From contig NZ_JAIEUI010000012.1 in NCBI RefSeq assembly GCF_022234545.1, forward strand, positions 124,001-188,000: a DNA stretch of 64,000 nt. Reading direction: 5' to 3'. The position numbers and the translations under genes are program-made. How positions within the stretch are numbered: the first letter of the stretch is position 1; each line of letters begins with the position of its first letter. Positions 45,499 through 54,395 of the stretch are shown here, piece after piece. The notes below the pieces were generated by a model. That model did no database searches and had not been told where the DNA came from. It saw nothing but the letters and a program-made list of their open reading frames with translations. This DNA comes from Paenibacillus piscarius. GTDB lineage: Bacteria; Bacillota; Bacilli; Paenibacillales; Paenibacillaceae.

Positions 45499-46147
45499 CC
45501 GGGAATTCATTGTGAGAAGAATCGCTCAGGAGTTCAAAGACGGTGATGTAGTGAATCTGGGGATCGGAATGCCGACCCTGGCGGTTGATTACATTCCTGA
45601 TCATGTCCAGATTATGCTGCAGGCGGAGAACGGAATTCTCGGTGTCGGCCCCAAGGCGGCCAAGTCAGAGGAGAACATCGATTGCATCGATTCCGGTGGG
45701 AGCTTCGTGACTACGATGGCCGGAGCCTGCTATTTTGACAGCGCGCTTTCCTTCTCCATCATCCGTGGCGGGCATGTGGACATCACCGTGCTTGGTGCGC
45801 TTGAGGTTGATGAGCAGGGCAATCTGGCCAGCTGGATGATTCCGGGCAAAAAGGTCCCGGGTATGGGCGGGGCGATGGATCTGGTCGTCGGAGCCAAACG
45901 GGTCATTATCGCCATGGATCATGTGAACAAGGACGGTCAGCCGAAAATAGTGAAGAATTGCAAGCTGCCCCTGACAGCGGTACATGTCGTAAACACGATT
46001 GTCACCGAAATGGCGGTGATTGAGGTGATCCCGGGCCAAGGGCTCATACTGATGGAAATTGCGCCGGGTCTTACGGTCGGAGACGTTCAGCAGGCAACGG
46101 GAGCCGAGCTATGGATCTCACCGGTCCTGAAGGGGATTGCTGTCTAA
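45491..46147 (+). CDS. ctfB: CoA-transferase subunit B (acetoacetate/butyrate type)
   Basis: 218 residues. The catalytic Glu lies in LQAENGILGVGP; GIGMPTLAVDYI and IRGGHVDITVLGALEVDEQG match the B subunit. It completes the CtfAB heterotetramer and releases acetoacetate for decarboxylation. Last gene of the unit; I see no clear terminator in the 98 bp before the next gene. Confidence 0.9.
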   Translation: MNNREFIVRRIAQEFKDGDVVNLGIGMPTLAVDYIPDHVQIMLQAENGILGVGPKAAKSEENIDCIDSGGSFVTTMAGACYFDSALSFSIIRGGHVDITVLGALEVDEQGNLASWMIPGKKVPGMGGAMDLVVGAKRVIIAMDHVNKDGQPKIVKNCKLPLTAVHVVNTIVTEMAVIEVIPGQGLILMEIAPGLTVGDVQQATGAELWISPVLKGIAV

Positions 46148-46245
46148 TACAATAAAATTTAATATGCTTACATTGTGATGATTCTACGAACATATTCCGC
46201 CGTTATGCTGTCTACTAGTACCGACTACAAGGAGCGTGAAAGTTC

Positions 46246-49200
46246 GTGAGTAATCATCCATTTGTAAAAAAAGTATGGAGCGGGATTGTGGCTATGGCGA
46301 TTCTGCTTCCCGTCCTAACACCTGCCCTGGCTCCGTTACCGGCTGCTTTTGGGGCTGCGGCGGAGCCAAGCGGTGTCGTGAAGGTAGAGGATTTTGAACA
46401 GGTGAGCTTAGCGGACTTGACCTTCGACAGTGCCCGCATTCACAGTGGCAGTCTGGCACTGGAGACGAATCCGAAATACGTACATAGCGGAGCGAAGTCC
46501 CTGCGGATTGATTATGACTTCATTGGCATCACCGATAACCCGTCCCAGGTTGCCGTTGGTCCGGCCACTCAGCTGCCGCTCTCAGACAGAACCCCTAAAA
46601 GAATCGGGATGTGGGTATACGCCAATCAGGAAGGGCATGGTCTGACCTCCAAGTTCTACGTGTCTTCCACCGGCAAATCCAAAACGTATGAAATCAGGAG
46701 TGAAGAGACCGGGATCGACTGGAGCGGCTGGAAGTATGTTGAGGCTGAGATAGGGCCGGATCTGACCATGCCGGGTACTCTGGCCTTCTACTTCCAGATG
46801 AAAGAAAGGCAAATGAGCAAAAAGAATAAAGGCTCGATCTGGATTGATGATGTCAGACTGATCTATGATGAGCCCATTAATGAAGATATGGATGTGCCTG
46901 TGTTTAGTCCAGTGACACCGGCTCCTAATCAGACCTTGAGCGCCCCTGTCTCTGAGCTTATTCTGTCAGCGGAGGATGCCCAGTCGGGTATTGATCCGGA
47001 TTCCATCCGGTTAACGGTGGATGGCCAGCCTGCGGCACCGTCAACGTATGCCTATGATCTGAATCTTAAGCAGATTATCTATCACCCGGAGCTTCCGCTG
47101 GCTGGGGGGTATCATCAAGTGCTGGCAGAAGTGAAGGATAGGGCTGGCAATCCGACAGCGGCAGAATATGCTTTTCAGATTGAGCATGGTGCCAGATTTA
47201 CGTTGGAAGCCCCGGAGGAGGCTGTCAGTAATGAGACCTACCGGCTGAAGCTGAAGGCAACGGATACAGGCGAAGCCCAGAGCTTCCATGCCAGGATCAA
47301 ATTTGATCCAGAGACACTACAGGCAAATGTAGTTACTGCGCGCTCCGGCTTGAGCCAGGTGCAGACGACCGTCGATAATACAGGCGGATATGTTGAAGTC
47401 AGTGCAGAGGGACTGCAAGGGGATCAGGCGGAGGCACTGGCAAGTATTGATTTTGAGGTGAACCGGTCTGCGAAAATGGAGCGTGGTGAGACGGCTAAGC
47501 AGATAGCCATGGTGGAGGGCGGTTTCGGGTATGGAAGCGGGACACCGGTTAGTTCCTTAGCCTCCCCGCTTACGTTTAAGATCGGGTTTCCTTACAAGAT
47601 CAGCATCAAGGGATCAGGCCTGCACACTCAGAGTATCATCACGGTTACCTCCCGCGCAGGAGCGCCGGTGGAAGGAGCCGGGATTGATTTTACCGATACT
47701 AGCGGTCCTCAGACTTATGTTCGTGTAACCGCCGATGGGTCTAAAGTATATGCCAAAGCCGATCCATCGTCCGCAGTGCTGCTTAATGTTGAGAAAAACG
47801 CACAAATGTTCGCCACAGTAGGCAGTGCCTCCGGATTCATCAAGGTGTATTTGCCGGATGGCAGCAAGGCGGGGTACATCTCATCCGCAGATGTGGAGCA
47901 GAGTGATCTTGCCGCAGGAATAGGCTTGACGGATGCCAAGGGAGAGATCCATACGTCCCTGACGAACCTTGCCATTGGCACTTGGAGCCTGCAGGCTGTC
48001 AAGGATAGCGGGACCAGCGAGAGCATGAGTATGAATGTTGTAGCTCCACTCGGCGGGGCAGATCCGCAATATGTGCAGACCTTTGTTACCGAAGATATGA
48101 AGACGATGATGAGTGTCGGATGGCAGAGCGCGCCGAGTGTTCAAGAAGCATACATCCAGTATATGAAAGATAGTGATTGGGTGGACAGTGACCTGGTGAA
48201 TGCTCCGGCAAAAGCAACCATGCAGCGTGCGCTCTCTGATGTGGAGGTCATTCCTGAGGTTGCAGGCGGACCTGTAGGCGAAATCAAGTTCCACAACGCA
48301 GTGGTTACGGGTCTTGAGCCGGGGACAGGCTATCATTACAGAGTCGGCTACGAAGGCCATTGGAGTAATTGGCACCCTTACAGGACGGTGGAGGCTGCGC
48401 CGGACAAGCCTGTTTCCTTTGTTTTTGTAACCGATTCGCATACCAAAGGGGACAACGGGCTGGAGACCTACCAGCAATTGATCCAGCATGCATTCACTAA
48501 TTATCCCGGTACCCAGTTCGTTATGCATGGCGGTGATATGGTCGATGACGGGGCGGTTTTGAATGAGTGGAACCAGTTCCGGGAAGCCTCGTCGGTCTAT
48601 GCCGCCTCTGTTCCTTCAGCCTATGCCATGGGGAATCATGATGTCAAAGGGGGAGGGAAATACATTTTCGCCAAAGGCTTGGGGCTTCCTCTTAATGGGC
48701 CTGAGGTCCAGAAGGAGTATGCCTATTCGTTTGATTCAGGAGAGGTGCATTTCGTGGTGCTGAACTCGGAAGCAGACGAAGTAACGATGGGCAAGCAAGC
48801 GGAGTGGCTGCGGGAGGATCTACTGAACAGTAATAAAAAATGGAAGATTGTCATGTTCCACAAGCCTGCCTATCATACCGAAGACGGACGCGGCAATCTG
48901 ATTGAATACACACAGACTTATTTTGCCCCTATTCTCGAAGAATTGAAGGTCGATCTGGTGCTGGAAGGCCATGACCATGTATATGCGCGCACCTATCCGA
49001 TGAGCAAAGGCAAGCCACTGCCAAGCGGAGAGCAAGGAACGGTCTATCTGGACGGCGGGGCGTCGGGCTGGAAGTTCTACGATGGAAGCAAATACGAGTA
49101 TCTTGATTTCATGTTTGACGAGGATGTTCCGGTCTATTCTGCCATTCAGGTGAGCCATGATCAGATCATCATCCAAGCCCGCACTACGCAAAGCGCAGAA

Positions 49201-50574
49201 TTCATTGACAACTATACGATTGTGAAAAAGGATGAGCGGACGCTAATCTCCGTGGCCGTAGCCCCGGCTGAATTGAAGCTGAATGCCGGCGATAAGCACG
49301 CCACGGTGCTTACAGCTACCTACAGTGATAACTCCACTGCCGATGTCACGAATCAAGCGGTGTGGACATCTTCTAATGAGCGGGCAGCTACAGTAGACAC
49401 CCAGGGTATCATTCATGCCGTTGAAGCGGGCGAGGCGACTATTCAGGCGAATTATGGAAACCTGCCGCCGGTGAAGCTAACGGTAACGGTTCAGGCAGAA
49501 GGTACGCCGCCTAAGCTGCTGAAGCTGACCGCCGAGCCTGGTACACACACCTTGCAGGTGAACAAACAAGCAGCTTCCGTGATTACAGCGGTATATGACA
49601 ATGGAGTCAATACAGTGGTTACAAATCAGGTCCGTTGGACGACTTCAGATCCTGCGGTCGCCTCGGTATCGGACAAAGGGATCATTACGGGTGTTGCAGC
49701 GGGGGACGGGGTAACGATTACGGCTTCCTACGGTGGCTTAACCGTTGCGATTCCGATCGTGGTTGAGAGCGGAACGGTACCGGTGGTAACGCCGACACCG
49801 ACACCAATGCCAACGCCACAAGGTGCAGGAACACCTGTTGCAACGTCAACACCTAAGCCGACAGGAACATCGGCAGCAACGCCAAAACCAACACTGTCAC
49901 CAACAGCAACGCCGACACCGGCTATAACTGCCGGTCCCGTGAAGCCAACTTTAACCAGACCTGTGCTGAAAGACAGCTTGGACTTAGATAAGCTTAAATC
50001 TATCGTTGCAAAAGGCCGGACGGCTGCTATGGTTTCAATCAAGGATGTACCTTCCACTCTGTGGAGTGCATCGTTCATTGATCGTGCAGCCCGGATGGGG
50101 ATGATAACAGGTTATGCGGATGGTTCATTCCACCCTGAAGCCAAAGTAACGCGCGCTGAGTTTGCTGTAATGCTCACCAAAGCTTTTGGCCTGACCGGCT
50201 CACAGGGGACCGGATTCTCCGATACGCAGGGGCATTGGGCTTCGATGGCTCTTGCAGCGCTTCAACAGCATGGTGTGATTCAGGGGTATGCCGATGGTTC
50301 ATTCCACCCCAAGCAGGAGATCACCCGTGCGGAAGCTGTGACTATGCTGGCGCGTCTTACGAGCTATGTTCCCGGCACACCGGCACCATTCTCCGACCTC
50401 CCGGCAAGCTGGGCGGCAGAGCCAATTAATGCCTTCGCTAATGCGGGGATTATCTCAGGGACAGGCAACGGCGCCTTCAAACCGAAGGAAGCTGCTTCCC
50501 GCGCTGAAGCCGTCGTGATGATCATCCGGCTCATGGATAAGCTTGTTGAAGCGGGCGAGGAGCAGAATAGATAG
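46246..50574 (+). CDS. SLH-anchored secreted metallophosphoesterase
   Basis: 1,442 residues, GTG start after AAGGAGCG. A signal peptide covers ~1-38. Then a carbohydrate-binding-like domain (~40-210), an Ig-like segment (~225-315), a cohesin-like region (~320-440), an SH3-like stretch (~480-560) and a purple-acid-phosphatase-type N domain (~605-715). The calcineurin-like phosphoesterase follows (~725-990): TDSHTKG, HGGDMVDDG, MGNHDV and GHDHVYARTYP metal ligands. Two Big_2 domains lie at ~1005-1170, a Pro/Thr linker at ~1180-1245, and three SLH domains at ~1262-1435. It would hydrolyse phosphate esters at the cell surface, tethered to secondary wall polymer. Substrate unknown. Confidence 0.87.
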   Translation: MSNHPFVKKVWSGIVAMAILLPVLTPALAPLPAAFGAAAEPSGVVKVEDFEQVSLADLTFDSARIHSGSLALETNPKYVHSGAKSLRIDYDFIGITDNPSQVAVGPATQLPLSDRTPKRIGMWVYANQEGHGLTSKFYVSSTGKSKTYEIRSEETGIDWSGWKYVEAEIGPDLTMPGTLAFYFQMKERQMSKKNKGSIWIDDVRLIYDEPINEDMDVPVFSPVTPAPNQTLSAPVSELILSAEDAQSGIDPDSIRLTVDGQPAAPSTYAYDLNLKQIIYHPELPLAGGYHQVLAEVKDRAGNPTAAEYAFQIEHGARFTLEAPEEAVSNETYRLKLKATDTGEAQSFHARIKFDPETLQANVVTARSGLSQVQTTVDNTGGYVEVSAEGLQGDQAEALASIDFEVNRSAKMERGETAKQIAMVEGGFGYGSGTPVSSLASPLTFKIGFPYKISIKGSGLHTQSIITVTSRAGAPVEGAGIDFTDTSGPQTYVRVTADGSKVYAKADPSSAVLLNVEKNAQMFATVGSASGFIKVYLPDGSKAGYISSADVEQSDLAAGIGLTDAKGEIHTSLTNLAIGTWSLQAVKDSGTSESMSMNVVAPLGGADPQYVQTFVTEDMKTMMSVGWQSAPSVQEAYIQYMKDSDWVDSDLVNAPAKATMQRALSDVEVIPEVAGGPVGEIKFHNAVVTGLEPGTGYHYRVGYEGHWSNWHPYRTVEAAPDKPVSFVFVTDSHTKGDNGLETYQQLIQHAFTNYPGTQFVMHGGDMVDDGAVLNEWNQFREASSVYAASVPSAYAMGNHDVKGGGKYIFAKGLGLPLNGPEVQKEYAYSFDSGEVHFVVLNSEADEVTMGKQAEWLREDLLNSNKKWKIVMFHKPAYHTEDGRGNLIEYTQTYFAPILEELKVDLVLEGHDHVYARTYPMSKGKPLPSGEQGTVYLDGGASGWKFYDGSKYEYLDFMFDEDVPVYSAIQVSHDQIIIQARTTQSAEFIDNYTIVKKDERTLISVAVAPAELKLNAGDKHATVLTATYSDNSTADVTNQAVWTSSNERAATVDTQGIIHAVEAGEATIQANYGNLPPVKLTVTVQAEGTPPKLLKLTAEPGTHTLQVNKQAASVITAVYDNGVNTVVTNQVRWTTSDPAVASVSDKGIITGVAAGDGVTITASYGGLTVAIPIVVESGTVPVVTPTPTPMPTPQGAGTPVATSTPKPTGTSAATPKPTLSPTATPTPAITAGPVKPTLTRPVLKDSLDLDKLKSIVAKGRTAAMVSIKDVPSTLWSASFIDRAARMGMITGYADGSFHPEAKVTRAEFAVMLTKAFGLTGSQGTGFSDTQGHWASMALAALQQHGVIQGYADGSFHPKQEITRAEAVTMLARLTSYVPGTPAPFSDLPASWAAEPINAFANAGIISGTGNGAFKPKEAASRAEAVVMIIRLMDKLVEAGEEQNR

Positions 50575-50675
50575 TATTAGGAAATACGAACATATGTGCC
50601 TTTTGTTATATCCGATTCCACTAAAATGGAATATAATCACCAGAAACAAGCAGGATATAACAGGAGGCGACTAAA

Positions 50676-51653
50676 ATACCCTTACCACACGATGAGGCTT
50701 TTAAGAAGCTGCTGGAGACGTTCTTTCAGGAATTTATTGAGTTGTTTTTCCCTGAGCTTGATTCTATGCTGGACTACAGTGAGACCCGGTTTCTGATGCA
50801 GGAATTGCTGGTCGATATTGTTGGCGAGGAAGCGCGGGAGCTGGATCTGCTGCTGGAAATCCGTTACAAAGGACTGGACGGTTATATTCTGATTCACCTG
50901 GAGCCGCAGTCCTATCGGGATTCACGGTTTCATGAACGGATGTTTATTTACTTCAGCCGCCTGTTTGAGCGCTACCGCAAAGAGCATAAGCTGATTATTC
51001 CCATTGCGATCTTCACTTCAGATGAGATTAGGGAAGAGCAGGACACCTTGGAGATGGTTATTCCTGAGCATCAGATTCTGCGCTTTCAGTTCCTCAAGGT
51101 GGAATTGCGTAAGCAGAACTGGAGAAGATTTATTGATTCGGACAATGCAGTAGCTGCTGCGTTACTGGCCAAGATGGGGTATACTACAAGAGAAGCGAGA
51201 GATGTACGCCGGGAGTTCCTGCGCATGTTCATGAAGCTCAAGACACGTCTTGATCAAGGACGGCTGGCGCTTGTGATGTCAGTGGCGGATTTATATTTCC
51301 AGCCGGACCGGGCCCAGGATGAAGAGATTATACAAGAATTGATGATACAATATCCGGAGGAGGGTGAAGCCATTATGGAATTGATGCCAGCCTGGAAGCG
51401 TTGGGGATACGAAGAAGGTATAGCTGAAGGAATAGAACAAGGAATAGAGAAGGGCATAGTGAAGGGGATAGAGAAAGGCATAGAACAGGGCATAGAGCAG
51501 GGAATAGAACAAGGCATAGAGCAAGGAATAGAACGAGGCATAGAGAAAGGCCAAGCGGAGATTATCCGTAAATTACTGCTTCACGGATTTACTCCGGAAG
51601 AGGTCTCCAAAGCGGTGGAATTACCGGTGGAGAAGATTAAGAAGCTTATGTAA
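50676..51653 (+). CDS. Rpn/YhgA-type nuclease-like protein (ATA start)
   Basis: 325 residues from the ATA. The N-terminus (PLPHDEAFKKLLETFFQEFI) and LDLLLEIRYKGLDGYILIHLEPQSYRD match the PD-(D/E)xK-like Rpn recombination-promoting nuclease/putative transposase family. A C-terminal tail of (G-I-E-x) repeats (residues ~249-292) leads to a small HTH-like segment FTPEEVSKAVELPVEKIKKLM. The strongest ribosome site, AGGAGG (50662-50667), lies 8 nt from ATA at 50676. The first ordinary start (TTG 50742) has none and removes 22 conserved residues. Upstream in frame is a stop at 50658. Confidence 0.75.
   Translation: MPLPHDEAFKKLLETFFQEFIELFFPELDSMLDYSETRFLMQELLVDIVGEEARELDLLLEIRYKGLDGYILIHLEPQSYRDSRFHERMFIYFSRLFERYRKEHKLIIPIAIFTSDEIREEQDTLEMVIPEHQILRFQFLKVELRKQNWRRFIDSDNAVAAALLAKMGYTTREARDVRREFLRMFMKLKTRLDQGRLALVMSVADLYFQPDRAQDEEIIQELMIQYPEEGEAIMELMPAWKRWGYEEGIAEGIEQGIEKGIVKGIEKGIEQGIEQGIEQGIEQGIERGIEKGQAEIIRKLLLHGFTPEEVSKAVELPVEKIKKLM
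51418..51553 (+). repeat. 12-bp coding tandem repeat in the Rpn-type gene
   Basis: About ten units of GGCATAGAACAA-like sequence encode (G-I-E-Q/K)n. Units differ at third positions and at Gln/Lys. The tract could vary in copy number by slippage. Confidence 0.8.
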
Positions 51654-51706
51654 GCTGCGTCCTCTTAGTAAGGGAAACAAAGCTGATATGTTATAAACTA
51701 ATGCTT

Positions 51707-51752
51707 ACGCGCCAAAGAGACCGTCTTAGGGTAGACTGTCTCTTTGGTGCGT
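51707..51752. terminator. Bidirectional terminator
   Basis: ACGCGCCAAAGAGAC (51707-51721) pairs with GTCTCTTTGGTGCGTT (51737-51752), with one mismatch. It separates convergent genes. Confidence 0.85.
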
Positions 51753-51767
51753 TCTGATGCAAATCTT

Positions 51768-52529
51768 TTATTCAATATAGCTCCTCGTCGCTTCATACAT
51801 CTGGGCCGCATATTCGTCAATCCGGTCGCGTGACATGCGCAGCCGTTCCACCGAACTGCCGTATCCGATCTCCTGAAGTCCCTCCGTGAGGCCCTGGAAG
51901 ATCCCGTCCGTGAACGCAGCTAACGGCTCGCCTTGCACATGCAGTCCTGAGCCGCCGAGATCCGTATTCACTGCCGGGGGCGCAATCTCGATCACTTCAA
52001 CAGAGGTCCCGGACAGTTGGAGTCTGAGACTCATGGTGAACGAATGAAGTGCAGCCTTCGTTGCTGAATAGACCGGTGCGATGGCAAACGGCGTAAAGGC
52101 TAGGCCGGAGGTCACGTTAATGATAGTTGCTGCCTCCTGGCTTGCGAAGAATGGAGCAAACAGCATGGCCAGATGAAGCGGGGCTTCAAGGTTTGTGATG
52201 ATTTCCTGATTGAAATCAGCCCAGTGGTTCTTCACATCTGCTGTCTGTACATTGAAGCGTTGCTGAATTCCGGCATTGTTCACCAGAACATTCACACCGG
52301 GATAGCTTGCGGTTACCCAGTCAAATAAGCCAAGACGTTCAGACTCTACTTTTAAGTCACACACACGGGTAATCAGCTCCGGGATTTTGTCCTGGGCCGC
52401 CTGCAGTACCTCCTCGCGCCGTCCGGTTATGATGACTGTGTTCCCCATACGGATGAACCGTTCTGCCATAGCCAGTCCTATGCCGGAGCCTCCGCCTGTA
52501 ATCAGAAGGGTGTTTCCTGAGAGCTTCAT
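51768..52529 (-). CDS. Short-chain dehydrogenase/reductase (DltE-like)
   Basis: 253 residues. TGGGSGIGLAMAERF is the Rossmann nucleotide-binding motif (TGxxxGIG); NNAGIQ and catalytic YSATKAALHSF (YxxxK) are present. It is an NAD(P)H-dependent oxidoreductase of unknown substrate. Translation is coupled to the upstream merR-type gene through a 4-bp overlap, so the two form one operon read from the palindromic promoter at 52978. Confidence 0.88.
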   Translation of the reverse strand: MKLSGNTLLITGGGSGIGLAMAERFIRMGNTVIITGRREEVLQAAQDKIPELITRVCDLKVESERLGLFDWVTASYPGVNVLVNNAGIQQRFNVQTADVKNHWADFNQEIITNLEAPLHLAMLFAPFFASQEAATIINVTSGLAFTPFAIAPVYSATKAALHSFTMSLRLQLSGTSVEVIEIAPPAVNTDLGGSGLHVQGEPLAAFTDGIFQGLTEGLQEIGYGSSVERLRMSRDRIDEYAAQMYEATRSYIE

Positions 52530-52912
52530 GATAAAACCTCTTTCCCGTTAGTTTCTAAATAATTCGTATACCGTGCTATTTTCTTCTCAATGCCCTGTAA
52601 GGCTTCGGTCATGAGCGCCATTTGTGCCAGTACAGCCTGCTTGTGCTCTTGAAACATGGCAAGCCGCAGTGCAATCGTGCTGTCCCCCTCTGCCATCCAG
52701 TCTACATATTGCCTGATCCGGCTGATGGGCATTTGTGTATTTTTCAGATAGAGTACAATTTTAACAAAAGCCAGGTAATCCTCCGTGAAAATCCGCCTGC
52801 CCGCTTCATCCCGCTCCATCCGGGGCAGCAATCCTTGCTTCTCATAATAACGGATAGTAGATTCCGGAATCCCTAACCGGGCTGCAGCTTCGCCAATGGA
52901 ATAATAGTTCAT
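52526..52912 (-). CDS. MerR-family transcriptional regulator
   Basis: 128 residues. The N-terminal winged HTH reads YSIGEAAARLGIPESTIRYYEKQGLLP, and a long C-terminal coiled-coil follows. No effector cysteine cluster is seen. It likely controls its own operon: a 22-bp palindrome fills a 19-bp spacer upstream. ATG 52912 is preceded by GGAGG at 7 nt. Confidence 0.9.
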   Translation of the reverse strand: MNYYSIGEAAARLGIPESTIRYYEKQGLLPRMERDEAGRRIFTEDYLAFVKIVLYLKNTQMPISRIRQYVDWMAEGDSTIALRLAMFQEHKQAVLAQMALMTEALQGIEKKIARYTNYLETNGKEVLS

Positions 52913-52952
52913 CTGGAGGCCTCCAATGTGATGGTTAGATGTCGACAGAGAT

Positions 52953-52983
52953 AGCATACGACTTAAACCATGGTTTAAGTCAA
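52953..52983 (-). promoter_or_regulatory. MerR-type promoter with operator palindrome
   Basis: On the minus strand TTGACT (52983-52978) and TATGCT (52958-52953) are separated by 19 bp, the long spacer typical of MerR-activated promoters. The perfect 22-bp palindrome GACTTAAACCA/TGGTTTAAGTC (52960-52981) fills the spacer. Confidence 0.8.
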
Positions 52984-53099
52984 CTTCATTTTCTGGATTC
53001 TGTTAAAATATGGATCAGGAGGAGTTTGCCAATTTGCAATAGTATGGGGAATGCGTTTACAATTCATAAGATTGAACCAAAAATTAGGAGGATTTTAAA

Positions 53100-53705
53100 A
53101 TGAAGAAAACTGATTTCACGGCGTACAAGTGGATGAATGAGGGAGACATCAGGTTCGAGGAGAACGCAGTCATTATTAGTGCAACGCCGAATAGCGACTT
53201 TTTCTGCAACAACGGGGCCATTGCCGAGGAGGGACTGACTCCAGAGAGTCTGACGAATGCTCCATTCTTTTATACAGAGGTGACAGGAGATTTCGTGCTG
53301 CGGGTGAAGGTCAGCCATGACTTCAGGGATACGTATGATTCCTCTTCCATTATGGTGATGCAGGACCTTAACGTCTGGGCCAAGGCCTGCTTCGAGCTGA
53401 CCGATTTCGATACCCGTGCCGTAGTCAGTGTAGTCACGAACCAGACCTCGGATGATGCCAACGGCTGTAACATAGACGGCAAGGAGGTATGGCTCCAGGC
53501 GGCCAGATCGGGTAATGCCTTCGCTTTTCATTATTCGACAGATGGCGTAAGGTTCGATATGATGCGCTTCTTCACACTGCCGGCGGGAGAGACGGTCAAG
53601 GTGGGGCTGCTGGCACAGGCACCGACAGGTGAAGGCGGAGAGAGAAGGTATGAGCAATATTCGCTGGAATCCCGGACCGTTAAGAATATTAGAGCAGGGG
53701 AATAA
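53100..53705 (+). CDS. DUF1349 family protein
   Basis: 201 residues, beta-rich and without signal peptide. FVLRVKVSHDFRDTYDSSSIMVMQD and WLQAARSGNAFAFHYSTDGVRFDMMRFF match DUF1349, a concanavalin-like fold found in carbohydrate-related and regulatory proteins. No function known. ATG follows AGGAGG with a spacing of ~8. Confidence 0.8.
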   Translation: MKKTDFTAYKWMNEGDIRFEENAVIISATPNSDFFCNNGAIAEEGLTPESLTNAPFFYTEVTGDFVLRVKVSHDFRDTYDSSSIMVMQDLNVWAKACFELTDFDTRAVVSVVTNQTSDDANGCNIDGKEVWLQAARSGNAFAFHYSTDGVRFDMMRFFTLPAGETVKVGLLAQAPTGEGGERRYEQYSLESRTVKNIRAGE

Positions 53706-53727
53706 GCGGGTACTCTAAGCCGGGCCT

Positions 53728-54273
53728 CTAGCCCCGGGTTTTGGCCTGACGGGGCCAGATGAAGTAAGTAACGGTAATGACCAGATCAATGCCGACGACA
53801 ATGGACCAGATTCGGAGAATGCCGGAGAGCGCTTCAGTACGTGCGGGATCGTCAATCCAGATAATAAGTCCGTAGAGAATGGCTGCACCGAGGGCAAAAG
53901 AGAGCAGATGCCTCACCCAGCCTCTGAGATAATGCTTCGCATAATCCAGGCCGTAACGCTTGGCTGGCTTCGCCCCTTGCTTGGTAACATAATAGCGGAA
54001 GCGTTCATCGGCCCAGGCGATCATGCTTTTACCGAAGATCAGGGAGACGGAAATATACACGGCTGCAAGCGCATGTGCTGTTGTTGCGGTAGCACCCCGG
54101 GCCAGATCAACGCCGGAGACAATAAGCAGAATGATATCCAGCACCGGAGTCATCGCCAGGAAAATCAGCCCCAGTGTAGGGCGCTTGAAGATATAGCGTG
54201 CAGTAAAGCCTGCCAGAATGACCACCCAGAACAACACCTCACAGGTAACAATTGTCCATGCAACCAGATTCAT
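53728..54273 (-). CDS. Integral membrane protein (YmcC-like)
   Basis: 181 residues with five to six hydrophobic segments. A recognisable motif is ATTAHALAAVYISVSLIFGKSMIAWADERFRYY. I believe it resembles Bacillus YmcC; function unknown. ATG 54273 is used because AAGGGG precedes it; an in-frame GTG/TTG upstream is ignored. Divergent from a TetR gene and next to its presumed operator. Confidence 0.65.
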   Translation of the reverse strand: MNLVAWTIVTCEVLFWVVILAGFTARYIFKRPTLGLIFLAMTPVLDIILLIVSGVDLARGATATTAHALAAVYISVSLIFGKSMIAWADERFRYYVTKQGAKPAKRYGLDYAKHYLRGWVRHLLSFALGAAILYGLIIWIDDPARTEALSGILRIWSIVVGIDLVITVTYFIWPRQAKTRG

Positions 54274-54330
54274 ATAGCACCCCTTGTTATAGTTGATAGT
54301 AATTATGTCTAGTCGAAGTATAACAGCGAT

Positions 54331-54360
54331 ATTTAAACAATACAACTGTATTATTTAAAT
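54331..54360. promoter_or_regulatory. Putative TetR operator, 30-bp palindrome
   Basis: ATTTAAACAATACA-AC-TGTATTATTTAAAT: 13 of 14 arm positions pair. It lies between divergent genes and immediately upstream of the tetR promoter. Confidence 0.7.
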
Positions 54361-54389
54361 TGTGCATAGCATTTCGGGTATGCTACAAT
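54360..54389 (+). promoter_or_regulatory. Probable tetR promoter
   Basis: A weak -35 TTGTGC (54360-54365), an 18-bp spacer and -10 TACAAT (54384-54389). The start codon follows within 7 nt, suggesting a leaderless mRNA. Confidence 0.45.
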
Positions 54390-54395
54390 ATGGAC

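Noticed and set aside
51418..51553. CRISPR-like direct repeats
   Set aside because: 12-bp units without spacers, in frame inside a gene and encoding GIEQ/K; a coding microsatellite.
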